Assembly (NCBI GenBank): GCA_900541555.1
Contig: UQKE01000003.1
Location: forward strand, 1-64,000
Origin: an uncultured Porphyromonadaceae bacterium
Lineage (GTDB): Bacteria; Bacteroidota; Bacteroidia; Bacteroidales; Muribaculaceae
Length of the DNA: 64,000 bases
Reading direction: 5' to 3'
Positions within the stretch are counted from its first letter, which is position 1, and every line of letters begins with the position of its first letter. Positions 1 through 7,372 of this stretch are shown piece after piece. The translations under genes and the position numbers were made by a program. The notes under the pieces were generated by a model, which did not search any database, was not told where the DNA came from, and was given only the letters and a program-made list of their open reading frames with translations.

Positions 1-76
1 CGCCTGCGGCACCTCCCCTATCCGCGCTCCGCGCGGCAGAGGAGGACATTACGCGTTTGCCAGCTTCACCGACCTC
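1..76 (+). repeat. dispersed intergenic repeat, copy A
   Basis: Non-coding block containing a perfect 6-bp GC hairpin (CCGCGC, loop TCC, GCGCGG, bases 22-36) followed by CAGAGGAGGACATT. Bases 16-76 match, with few differences, the reverse complement of 20995-21058. Bases 1-49 match 46929-46977, which share the leading CGCCTGCGGCAC and the CCCCTATCCGC segment. All three copies are intergenic. The function is unknown; a REP- or MITE-like element is the simplest reading. The copy may extend past the left edge of the window. Confidence 0.6.
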
Positions 77-186
77 TAAACCTTAACCTCAACCTCACTT
101 GCACTGCATTGCCCGACTTATACGCGCATTCTCCCTAAAAATCTGCCGATCCGTGAAATGGACATCGGTCGCGGGACATTACGGCA

Positions 187-226
187 AATAAAAAAAACAG
201 GCGGACATCGAAAAGAAGTCCGCCTG
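187..226 (-). terminator. intrinsic terminator of the TPR gene
   Basis: Read on the minus strand: a perfect 9-bp stem CAGGCGGAC/GTCCGCCTG with an 11-base loop, then a run of eight T. It lies about 20 bases past the stop codon of the TPR membrane protein gene. Confidence 0.85.
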
Positions 227-248
227 TCGCGCAAATGGTATGATTGTT

Positions 249-935
249 TTATTTCTTGCTCGCGCGGAAATTTTCTCTTTCGAGCAACGTGTTGATGTCG
301 ATGCGGTTCGACGCGTTGAATTCAGGATATTTGTATTTGATCTCCTCGTAGATGGCTGCTGCTTCTTTGTGTTTGTTTTGCGCGCTGAGCACAGTGGCTT
401 TCTTCGTAAGCGCATAGGGAATCAGCATTTTGTTGCCATCGGCGATTTCGACTGCTTCGTCGTAGCACTTTACTGCTTCGTCGTATTTCTTCAGATTGAC
501 ATTGCAATCGCCTTGCAATGCCTTCGCAAGCGAGCCTACAAACGACTCTTCGGCATCGTATTGGTCGAGGTATTTCACCGCTTCTGCAAATTTTCCTTGT
601 TGATACAAGATTGCAGCTGCTTCAAGGTTGGCGCGATTGGCGTATTTGTTGCTGTGTTGGGCAGCGGCTGCTTGATATTGCTTCAATGCCAGCGAGTCGT
701 TGCCTGCCATCATGGCGATGTCGGCCTTGCCCACGGCTTCTTTCGATTCGTTGATGTTTGCTTGGTGTACGCCATAGTAATACCAAAGCCCGATTCCGAT
801 GACCACGAGAATTCCGATGATCGCCCAAAGAATCATTTTCTTATTTCCTTCTACGCGACGTTCTGCGGCGGAGAGCTTTTCGTTGAGCTCGTCGATTGTC
901 GTGCGTGTAGCTTGTTTTTTGTCGTTTTTTGCCAT
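249..935 (-). CDS. membrane-anchored tetratricopeptide repeat protein
   Basis: 228 residues. A charged N-terminus (about 1-33) is followed by one strongly hydrophobic segment (about 34-54), then an alanine-rich helical domain with TPR-like spacing (about 70-220). This is the topology of YfgM/CcoH-type anchored TPR proteins, with the repeats on the far side of the inner membrane. TPR domains bind protein partners; none is indicated here. The gene stands alone, with a TAnnTTTG -7 element upstream and a strong terminator downstream. Fold and topology are seen in the sequence; a role in envelope protein assembly is inference. Confidence 0.8.
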   Translation of the reverse strand: MAKNDKKQATRTTIDELNEKLSAAERRVEGNKKMILWAIIGILVVIGIGLWYYYGVHQANINESKEAVGKADIAMMAGNDSLALKQYQAAAAQHSNKYANRANLEAAAILYQQGKFAEAVKYLDQYDAEESFVGSLAKALQGDCNVNLKKYDEAVKCYDEAVEIADGNKMLIPYALTKKATVLSAQNKHKEAAAIYEEIKYKYPEFNASNRIDINTLLERENFRASKK

Positions 936-1272
936 TTTATTGTATTTTTCTAATAATCGTAGTAATACTTATTTTACAGGTTGCAAAATTAATAGATTAT
1001 TGCGGTATGAGAAAAAAATATCCGTAATTTTTCAACAACAAATTCCATGGCTACGTTTCGGCTGTCGGGGGAAAGCAAAAAGGCCAGTGTAGTGAGGCGA
1101 ACACGCCCTGTTCACGTGCGCAATACGCTAAGCGTTTTCCTTACGGAGAAAACAGAGGGGTTCTGTAATGGTTGAGAGTTTAGGGTTGAGTTGCACATAA
1201 CTGTACGTTTCCCCAGTCTGCCGATCTATCAACTCACATCCTTCAACCCTCAACTAATTTACCTCATCTTTT
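936..1272. other. intergenic region, 337 bases
   Basis: Holds the -7 element for the TPR gene near its left end. It also has degenerate GGTTGAG/CTCAACC-type words at 1170-1194 and 1228-1257 that are partly inverted copies of each other, and a short GC-rich patch (1070-1125). No convincing ORF or RNA gene is visible. Confidence 0.5.
984..991 (-). promoter_or_regulatory. -7 element of the TPR gene promoter
   Basis: The minus strand reads TAATTTTG, an exact match to the Bacteroidetes -7 consensus TAnnTTTG, about 50 bases upstream of the ATG. No clear TTG -33 element is present at the usual spacing. Confidence 0.5.
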
Positions 1273-2016
1273 TTACCGACCCTGTTCTACCTTCAACCGG
1301 GGAATTTGCACGGAAACGCCATCAATCCGAAGATCCGGCAAAGTTCCCCCTCCACCCCAAGCGTCGGACATGACATAGTCTTGCCTTTCGACAGATACTG
1401 TCGACGTCGATTCTCCTATTTTTTCGAATGTGCCATTTTCCATATTCAACTCATATACCGTCGTCACGCTTGGCACCGTTTGCGGAGTTTCGCTCAAAGC
1501 TTCAAGGTTCATTGGACCGACGGTCCTGCTATGCAATTTGTTCCCGACTATGTAGGATTGGCTGACGTAATTTGAATCAGAATTACCCCGTTCTTGATTA
1601 AAAACGATTTTTGAAATCATTTCGCCATCTTTCGTGTAAGTGATAAACATAAGCTGGTTCATTCCAAACAAGGGATCTTCGCCATCGTTATAAACTTTAA
1701 GTATAAAAACGATATCGAAATTCTTACATCTCTGCTTGCTGTAATTGACATACAGGTCGTGTTCATCATATTCGCCTTCGTCGGTAACAATAAATTCTTT
1801 CACGAAATAATCGTCGACATAATATCGCACCAACGACAAATCCGCATAATCGCGAAATTTAAATAGCGAAGCATTCAAGTCCACAGGCATGTCGACATTT
1901 TCCAATGAAAACAAGGAGTTGTCTACAAACTGCTTCAAGTAGTATTCATAACTTGCATTTTCGGCACGCGCCGAAACAAAAACCACGAAAAATGCAAGAA
2001 TCAATGTTTTTTTCAT
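1273..2016 (-). CDS. secreted hypothetical protein, copy 2 of a tandem pair
   Basis: 247 residues from the ATG at 2016; an upstream in-frame extension was rejected because the signal peptide starts here (MKKTLILAFFVVFVSARAE). The first 59 residues are identical to the neighbouring gene at 2128-2850. The middle and C-terminal parts are similar but diverged, and this copy has its own tail (GGGGTLPDLRIDGV, then a basic end). No known domain is recognised. It is the last gene of a run behind the RHS-tip gene, AT-rich compared with the flanking core genes. An immunity or accessory role to the RHS protein is a guess from position only. Confidence 0.75.
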   Translation of the reverse strand: MKKTLILAFFVVFVSARAENASYEYYLKQFVDNSLFSLENVDMPVDLNASLFKFRDYADLSLVRYYVDDYFVKEFIVTDEGEYDEHDLYVNYSKQRCKNFDIVFILKVYNDGEDPLFGMNQLMFITYTKDGEMISKIVFNQERGNSDSNYVSQSYIVGNKLHSRTVGPMNLEALSETPQTVPSVTTVYELNMENGTFEKIGESTSTVSVERQDYVMSDAWGGGGTLPDLRIDGVSVQIPRLKVEQGR

Positions 2017-2024
2017 TTCACAGA
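1844..2024 (-). repeat. 181-base direct repeat, copy 2
   Basis: Reads identically, base for base, to 2678-2858. It covers the first 57 codons of each paralog plus 8 bases before the ATG. Identity stops sharply on both sides while the rest of the two genes is diverged, which suggests recent duplication or gene conversion confined to the signal-peptide end. Confidence 0.85.
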
Positions 2025-2127
2025 TCGTATTGCGGTTGAACATACAAAATATTTGTCTCGCCTGTTTGATTCGGCCACAATGCAAAAACACTTGTCACAC
2101 CTTTCAACAAAATGGTACGCCAAATCG

Positions 2128-2850
2128 TCACTGTGGATATTGCACGGAAACCCCATTAATCCGATAATCATGTCCACTGGGATTGAATGTCCTTTGTGAT
2201 TCGACAATTGCCGTCGAGGTCGATTCGCCTATTTTTTCGAAAATGCCATTGTCCATATTCAACTCATATACCGTCGTCACGCTTGGCACCGTTTGCGGAG
2301 CCCCGCTTACAACATCGTTTGGATCTATCGGACCTACGGTCCTGTCGTACAATTTGTTTCCGATTATGTAGGATTGGCTGAGATAATTTGAATAAAAATT
2401 GCCTCGCTCTCGATTGAAAGCTACTTTTGAAATCATCTCGCCGTCTTTTGTATAGGTGACAAACATAAGCTGATACATTCCAAACATGGGGTCTTCGTCA
2501 TTGTCATAACATTTAAGTAAAAAAACAATATCGAAATTCTTACATCGCTGCTTGCTGTAATTGGTATACATGTCGTATTCATCGTATTCGCCTTCGCCGG
2601 TAGCAATAAATTCTTTCACCATATAGTCGGGAATACGCAGTATTCTCCGCCAGTTTTCATCCGTTACAGACTGATCTGCATAATCGCGAAATTTAAATAG
2701 CGAAGCATTCAAGTCCACAGGCATGTCGACATTTTCCAATGAAAACAAGGAGTTGTCTACAAACTGCTTCAAGTAGTATTCATAACTTGCATTTTCGGCA
2801 CGCGCCGAAACAAAAACCACGAAAAATGCAAGAATCAATGTTTTTTTCAT
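2128..2850 (-). CDS. secreted hypothetical protein, copy 1 of a tandem pair
   Basis: 240 residues with a signal peptide (about 1-18, ending SARA). It is a paralog of the gene at 1273-2016: the first 59 residues are identical, then come an insertion-like variable stretch (SVTDENWRRILRIPDY) and a conserved core with YSKQRCKNFDIVF, QLMF.TYTKDGEMISK and TVPSVTTVYELNM. It follows the 245-aa secreted protein by 33 bases on the same strand, so the two probably share a transcript. The family is not recognised. Confidence 0.75.
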   Translation of the reverse strand: MKKTLILAFFVVFVSARAENASYEYYLKQFVDNSLFSLENVDMPVDLNASLFKFRDYADQSVTDENWRRILRIPDYMVKEFIATGEGEYDEYDMYTNYSKQRCKNFDIVFLLKCYDNDEDPMFGMYQLMFVTYTKDGEMISKVAFNRERGNFYSNYLSQSYIIGNKLYDRTVGPIDPNDVVSGAPQTVPSVTTVYELNMDNGIFEKIGESTSTAIVESQRTFNPSGHDYRINGVSVQYPQ

Positions 2851-2858
2851 TTCACAGA
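2678..2858 (-). repeat. 181-base direct repeat, copy 1
   Basis: Identical to 1844-2024; see that entry. The two copies lie 834 bases apart in the same orientation. Confidence 0.85.
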
Positions 2859-2883
2859 CCGTATTGTGGTTACAGTGTATATT

Positions 2884-3621
2884 TTAATTAAATTGTTTCT
2901 CCAATTTGTTGTCAGTAATCATATTTAAATATTCCACAAAAAGCAAGACCACCAAATTCCTTATGCTTCGATGCCCCGAATATGGAATTTCCGATATGGA
3001 TTCTATAAATGGAATGCAAAATTCGCCATACCGGTTGCCTGTGCCGTCAAGCATGACAAAATAGGCAAATTCATTCATACCTTCTATATGTATAAGTCCA
3101 TTGTCCGAATCGTCCGACAGCGCAAGGTCTTGCTTGTGTTTTTTTCGATCGTATGTCGACGGATCAAATGCAACGTTAAGAATCGAATCCCGATTCAAGA
3201 AATCTTCATACTTGTTAATCTGCTCATAGTCTGATGGATGAGACAATATATATTCCTTTTCTTCCTTTGCTTTCCGTTGCAATGCGTCTTTCACCGACGT
3301 TTCCCACCGGTCGGGGCTGACGCTTGAAAGCGTCTCTATCTTTCCATCGCTTATGCTAACAAAATATTGACGATATCCTGCTTCGTCGGGACTGAAAACA
3401 AGAAACCATTGGTTGAAAACTGAATAAATCAAAGCGGGACGATTGCCTAACTCCAATTTTGCCAATACGCTGTCAGTGCTCGCGCGAAACTCATTTAACT
3501 TCGAGAGTGATGTATGCCCTACTTGGCTCGTTTGATCCGACAACGTCGAATCGCGCCTTTCCTGCGCGATGCAAGCAATAGCAGAAGTGAATATGAGAAA
3601 TAGATAAATAACGGTTTTCAT
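2884..3621 (-). CDS. secreted hypothetical protein behind an RHS-tip gene
   Basis: 245 residues from the ATG at 3621; the in-frame TTG three codons earlier lies only 2 bases after the RHS stop and is less likely. There is a signal peptide (MKTVIYLFLIFTSAIACIAQ) and no lipobox. The mature part is charged, with no recognised domain and a hydrophobic patch near the C-terminus (RNLVVLLFVEYL). It starts 11 bases after the RHS-tip gene, so the two are co-transcribed. Genes placed directly after polymorphic toxin tips are often immunity genes, but a signal peptide means any such protection would act outside the cytoplasm. Confidence 0.7.
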   Translation of the reverse strand: MKTVIYLFLIFTSAIACIAQERRDSTLSDQTSQVGHTSLSKLNEFRASTDSVLAKLELGNRPALIYSVFNQWFLVFSPDEAGYRQYFVSISDGKIETLSSVSPDRWETSVKDALQRKAKEEKEYILSHPSDYEQINKYEDFLNRDSILNVAFDPSTYDRKKHKQDLALSDDSDNGLIHIEGMNEFAYFVMLDGTGNRYGEFCIPFIESISEIPYSGHRSIRNLVVLLFVEYLNMITDNKLEKQFN

Positions 3622-3632
3622 AAGCTGCAAAT

Positions 3633-4637
3633 TTATTTCAATATTGGCATCTCATAAGGATTACTTTGTTTGATAGTATCCCCTTCTCCATGACCCGTAC
3701 CATCCCATTCTGGCAGATTAGACATTCTTAAAACTAAATTTGTCATTCGAACGGCATTTAAATTGTTCTCAAATCCAAATATGTTCGCACTAAAAGCTAT
3801 TCCATGTCCAAATAATTCGTGCATTGCCACAACATGCCGTTGCATGTGGTTTAAACCTGCACAATTTTGAAGATCCTTTATTCCTATAATAGAATAGCTT
3901 CCTTTTTCTGTTGGAATAGAAACTCCACCATGAATAATCCTGCTAGCAATACCCCCTGTTTCTTCGTTTATCAGATTAGTACCTACATCTGAGTTATTGC
4001 TTTTGTTTAAAAAATCAGCATATATATTGCTCCCTTCAGAAGATATATAGTCGCCTGTTGCATATTCCACTGTATGCATTTCAGGCGAATTTATTGCATC
4101 CACGAGCATTGAGGTAAATGCTTTCTCGTCCTCAGTTTGACTCGGCAAAACACTTTCGTAATTTTCCACTTTTTGGAAAACGCCACTGTCATCTACAACC
4201 AACAGCTTGCGGAATTCTGAAAATTTATCGTTAGACAGTACTGTATTAATATCTTTCTGAAATTCCAAAGCGTCTCCACGCGTGTATCCTGAAATTTGCT
4301 TCCCGTCGGGGTCGATGTAGTTGACGGGGTTGTTGGCGCAGTAGGCGTAGGGGGAGAGCGAAGGATAGTTGGCGGCGAGCGGGTCAAGCGTGGTGAACCG
4401 CATCGTCAGGGAGTCGTACTGCCGCGCCTCGTTGTCGTACCACCACAAACCGTCGAACGCCGTGAATTCCTTGCCGATGTGAAGCCGGCTGTTCACCGCC
4501 GACGCCGCGGCGTTTTCCGTCACGGGCAAGCCCGATGCGAAGTACCACACGCGCTGCACCGCCGAGCCGTCCTCTCCGGCAACCGCGGCGATGCTCTCCA
4601 ATTTCGCCGACAAAGATTCTCGTTTCATAGCGTTCAT
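3633..4637 (-). CDS. orphan RHS core/tip protein with HELFGH metallopeptidase-like motif
   Basis: 334 residues from the ATG at 4637. An earlier in-frame start at 4682 lies inside the promoter and is rejected. Residues about 40-115 are the end of an RHS core, with the hallmark core/tip boundary PYAYCANNPVNYIDPDG. After it comes an AT-rich, lineage-specific C-terminal domain of about 215 residues containing HVVAMHELFGHGIAF, an HEXXGH zinc-type motif like that of M49 dipeptidyl peptidases. Full-length RHS proteins exceed 1000 residues, so this is only the last core segment plus tip. There is no signal peptide. It could be a displaced silent tip, but it has an intact promoter. The DNA is GC-rich in the core part and AT-rich in the tip, as in RHS tip exchange. 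Confidence 0.75.
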   Translation of the reverse strand: MNAMKRESLSAKLESIAAVAGEDGSAVQRVWYFASGLPVTENAAASAVNSRLHIGKEFTAFDGLWWYDNEARQYDSLTMRFTTLDPLAANYPSLSPYAYCANNPVNYIDPDGKQISGYTRGDALEFQKDINTVLSNDKFSEFRKLLVVDDSGVFQKVENYESVLPSQTEDEKAFTSMLVDAINSPEMHTVEYATGDYISSEGSNIYADFLNKSNNSDVGTNLINEETGGIASRIIHGGVSIPTEKGSYSIIGIKDLQNCAGLNHMQRHVVAMHELFGHGIAFSANIFGFENNLNAVRMTNLVLRMSNLPEWDGTGHGEGDTIKQSNPYEMPILK

Positions 4638-4653
4638 TTTTGGCGGACATTTG

Positions 4654-4684
4654 CAAATATAGCATTTTTTTGCCAAAATCAAAA
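4654..4684 (-). promoter_or_regulatory. promoter of the RHS-tip gene
   Basis: The minus strand shows TTTTG (4684-4680), an 18-base spacer and TATATTTG (4661-4654), an exact Bacteroidetes -33/-7 pair. The start point would fall about 5 bases downstream, which leaves a very short leader before the ATG at 4637 and excludes the 4682 start. Confidence 0.75.
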
Positions 4685-4732
4685 CATAAACAGGCGAATC
4701 GAAAAAAATATGCTAATTTTTCGAGCGCAGCG

Positions 4733-5086
4733 CTACCATTCTATTTCCGCGGCAGCCGTGCCCGTCATGCCGGCAATGGGAGGATTGACCTTTTCCACGC
4801 GCACCATTCCGCCTTCGATGAGCGGAAAACGCGCCAAAAGGGCGGAGCGAATGCGCCCTGCCACATGCTCGATGAGACTCGACGGAATCGCCATTTCCGC
4901 TTTGATGATGTCGTAGGCTTCCGCATAATTAAGGGTGTCGGCGAGGGTGTCGGCATCCATGGCTTTTTGAAAGGGATAGCGCAAACGCACAGTGACGATG
5001 AAATCGTTGCCCACGGCGCGTTCTTGCGGCGAAACGCCATGCCGGGCACGGAATCGGAGATTTTCGAGGGCGACAATTGTTTTCAT
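4733..5086 (-). CDS. folB: dihydroneopterin aldolase
   Basis: 117 residues from MKTIVALENLRFRARHGV, the normal length for FolB; the longer in-frame ORF upstream overlaps the lipoprotein gene and is spurious. FolB converts 7,8-dihydroneopterin to 6-hydroxymethyl-dihydropterin and glycolaldehyde in folate synthesis. The family signature is visible: RARHGVSPQE near the N-terminus, the substrate-contacting Glu in NYAEAYDII (about residue 71), and the C-terminal V.KVNPPI segment. It follows the beta-helix lipoprotein by 7 bases, probably as the last gene of that transcript. Confidence 0.92.
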   Translation of the reverse strand: MKTIVALENLRFRARHGVSPQERAVGNDFIVTVRLRYPFQKAMDADTLADTLNYAEAYDIIKAEMAIPSSLIEHVAGRIRSALLARFPLIEGGMVRVEKVNPPIAGMTGTAAAEIEW

Positions 5087-5093
5087 GGGCTTT

Positions 5094-6524
5094 TTAATTT
5101 TCAGAATCGGTTTCTTCTGTTTGCGGAATCCACACGTAGGCACCGAGGTCGAGTGCGCCGGATTGGAAACGGTCGTTGCCATAAAAGTCGTAGCGCGCGT
5201 TCTCCGGACAAAGGGCTGCATTGCCGGCGCCAATGGCATCGCTTTCGTCTTGCAAGCGATAATCGAAGATGTATTCGTCGCGAACGGTGTAGAATTTCGG
5301 GTCGGCATCCCACAAGCAATCAATGAAACGGTCGTCGTTTTCCCCGCGCGAGCGGAGCAAGCAATTGCGCAGATAGACGTTGGTCTCCGCAAGATCGCCG
5401 ATGGAAATATCGGCAGCGTTTCCATAAACGATGCAATTATCGAACGAGGCTTCCATCAAGGGATTGTCGTAGACCTTATCGTCGGGAAGGGCGTAGCGAA
5501 GCGTAAGGATTGCGCTTGTGACGACATCGAAAAGATAGTAGTTTGCAAAGGTGCAATTATCGAATGCAAACCGGCCGCCTGTCAAATCGACAACGCCGTC
5601 TTTGGAATCGGAAAATTCACACCCGACGGCTTCCACCCAAGCATGGGAGGCTTTCAGGACCGAAGCGGCAGAATTGTGGAGCACCGAATTGCAGATGCGG
5701 AGCTTCATCCGGTCGAGCACGCCGCAAGAGTCGACTACGATGCCATTGCTCGAACTGTGCATGACGGCGTGGCTCAATTCGTTCCCGAAGCTCTCTTTTT
5801 CAATGCGGATGCCATCCCATTGCCCCGACATCAATTCGAAAGGAATGCTTCCCGCCACTTTGTCGAGCCTGTCGCCCCTGAATGTCACGGGATTGCCAAC
5901 CGTCCCTTCCGCAACCAGCGAACCCCTCACCTTCAAACAAGCCTTGTCGTGGAAATAGACGATAGTGCCTGCCGGAATTTTCAACACGGCATTTTTTTCG
6001 ACGACAATGCTGTCCATCACGCGATAGGGACGTTCCGGCGACAACGTTTCTGTGCCGGAAACATGGAAATCGGAAAGCGTGACGGCATTTTGCCCTGCCG
6101 CGCGAATCACTACCGACTGTTGCGTGCCATTGGTGACGAAATTCAAATGGTCGAACACGTCGAATGGCAAATCGGCATCGGTCGCATCGATACGAGCCTC
6201 GACAAACACGTAGATGCTATCCTCCCCGCGCACTTCAATGTCGGAAAATTCTTTGCCGGAACGACCGTCGACATTCAGATAGAATTCCGCTCCTTCGGGC
6301 GCGCCTGTGAGAAATATGCGCTCGATGCGAAGCTGTTTTTTGTGGCGGTTGTAGACCACAAACCGTTTCGTGGCAGTCGTCTCGCCCGTGAATACGGTGT
6401 CGAAGCTAAGCGTGTCGGTCGAAAATTCGAGCACGTCGCCGCTGCCGGTGGCGAATCCGTCTTCGATGCAGGATGCCGTCGACAATAGCAATAGCGTGAA
6501 TATGGCGTAAAATAGATGTTTCAT
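5094..6524 (-). CDS. beta-helix lipoprotein
   Basis: 476 residues from the ATG at 6524. The N-terminus MKHLFYAIFTLLLLSTASC has a lipobox ending at Cys19, so it is a lipoprotein. The first 140 residues resemble an Ig-like/choice-of-anchor domain (FDTVFTGETTATKRFVVYN). The rest has the short-repeat pattern of right-handed parallel beta-helix proteins (GTIVYFHDKACLKVRGSLVAEG; NCTFANYYLFD; DNCIVYGNAADISIG) and ends DLGAYVW. Such proteins sit on the Bacteroidetes outer envelope; no catalytic residues can be assigned. It lies between surE and folB on the same strand. Confidence 0.8.
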   Translation of the reverse strand: MKHLFYAIFTLLLLSTASCIEDGFATGSGDVLEFSTDTLSFDTVFTGETTATKRFVVYNRHKKQLRIERIFLTGAPEGAEFYLNVDGRSGKEFSDIEVRGEDSIYVFVEARIDATDADLPFDVFDHLNFVTNGTQQSVVIRAAGQNAVTLSDFHVSGTETLSPERPYRVMDSIVVEKNAVLKIPAGTIVYFHDKACLKVRGSLVAEGTVGNPVTFRGDRLDKVAGSIPFELMSGQWDGIRIEKESFGNELSHAVMHSSSNGIVVDSCGVLDRMKLRICNSVLHNSAASVLKASHAWVEAVGCEFSDSKDGVVDLTGGRFAFDNCTFANYYLFDVVTSAILTLRYALPDDKVYDNPLMEASFDNCIVYGNAADISIGDLAETNVYLRNCLLRSRGENDDRFIDCLWDADPKFYTVRDEYIFDYRLQDESDAIGAGNAALCPENARYDFYGNDRFQSGALDLGAYVWIPQTEETDSEN

Positions 6525-6596
6525 TGCAAAACGCGTTGGCATGCACTGAAAAAACGTGCGCACGGGCGATTTATTGCATTTTCGGGGCAGCCTTCG

Positions 6597-7358
6597 CTAT
6601 AAATTGAAATCGGTGTTCAAATCTTCGAGATAGTCGCGATCGGGAGTCGACGGGACAACTGCCGCATAGCCACGGGCGAGCCAATAGAGATCGGTGTCGG
6701 TCGCTTCCGGCTCGTCGTTGACGTATTTGCCGGTGAGCATATAGAATTTTTCACCCGACGGGTCGACGTAGGCGGCATATTCTTCCGTCCATCGGCCTTT
6801 GCAGGCACGGGCGCGGCGCATACCCTTGACAACGCCTCCGGCCGGAATGTTGACATTCAAGCATACATTTTCGGGCAGGCCGTCGCGAAGCACCATTCCA
6901 ACGATCGTCTCGACGACGTGCCGGCATGCTTGGAAATCGGATGCCGCAGGGCGGTGGGATGTGAGCGAAAAACCGATGCTGTCGATTTTTTGCAGGCATC
7001 CTTCCAAAGTTGCGCCCATCGTTCCGGAATAGACGATGCTGTTTCCGGTGTTCGAGCCGTGGTTGATGCCGGAAAGCAGCAAGTCCGGGCGGCGCGGAGA
7101 GAGAGCGCTCAATCCGAGCTTGACGCAATCGGCCGGCGTCCCGTTGAGCGTCCATATTTGCACGCCGTCGCGCGACGTGTATGCTTTGGGACGAAGAATC
7201 GCGCCGCAAGTGATGGCAGTGGAGCCGCCGGAGCGCGGGCTGTCGGGCACAACGGCAATGATTTCGCCCAACGGGGCGGCCATGCCGATGAGTTGGTGGA
7301 TTCCTTCGGCGTTTATGCCGTCGTCGTTGGTGATGAATATCAGTGGTCTGTCGGACAT
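6597..7358 (-). CDS. surE: 5'/3'-nucleotidase SurE
   Basis: 253 residues from MSDRPLIF. SurE is a metal-dependent phosphatase that dephosphorylates nucleoside monophosphates and short polyphosphates. The signature elements are all present: ITNDDGINAEG with the metal-binding Asp pair near residues 10-11, the SGGS serine near residue 42, and SGINHGSNTG with the metal-ligand Asn near residue 95. It starts 14 bases after the CBS-nucleotidyltransferase gene and is probably co-transcribed with it. Confidence 0.95.
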   Translation of the reverse strand: MSDRPLIFITNDDGINAEGIHQLIGMAAPLGEIIAVVPDSPRSGGSTAITCGAILRPKAYTSRDGVQIWTLNGTPADCVKLGLSALSPRRPDLLLSGINHGSNTGNSIVYSGTMGATLEGCLQKIDSIGFSLTSHRPAASDFQACRHVVETIVGMVLRDGLPENVCLNVNIPAGGVVKGMRRARACKGRWTEEYAAYVDPSGEKFYMLTGKYVNDEPEATDTDLYWLARGYAAVVPSTPDRDYLEDLNTDFNL

Positions 7359-7372
7359 GTCGTAGAGTGTGT

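Noticed and set aside
4992-6488. 498-residue open frame on the plus strand opposite the beta-helix lipoprotein and folB
   Set aside because: Antisense to a lipoprotein with clear signal and family features; its product is rich in Arg, His, Cys and Phe with no domain, the pattern of a codon-bias shadow.
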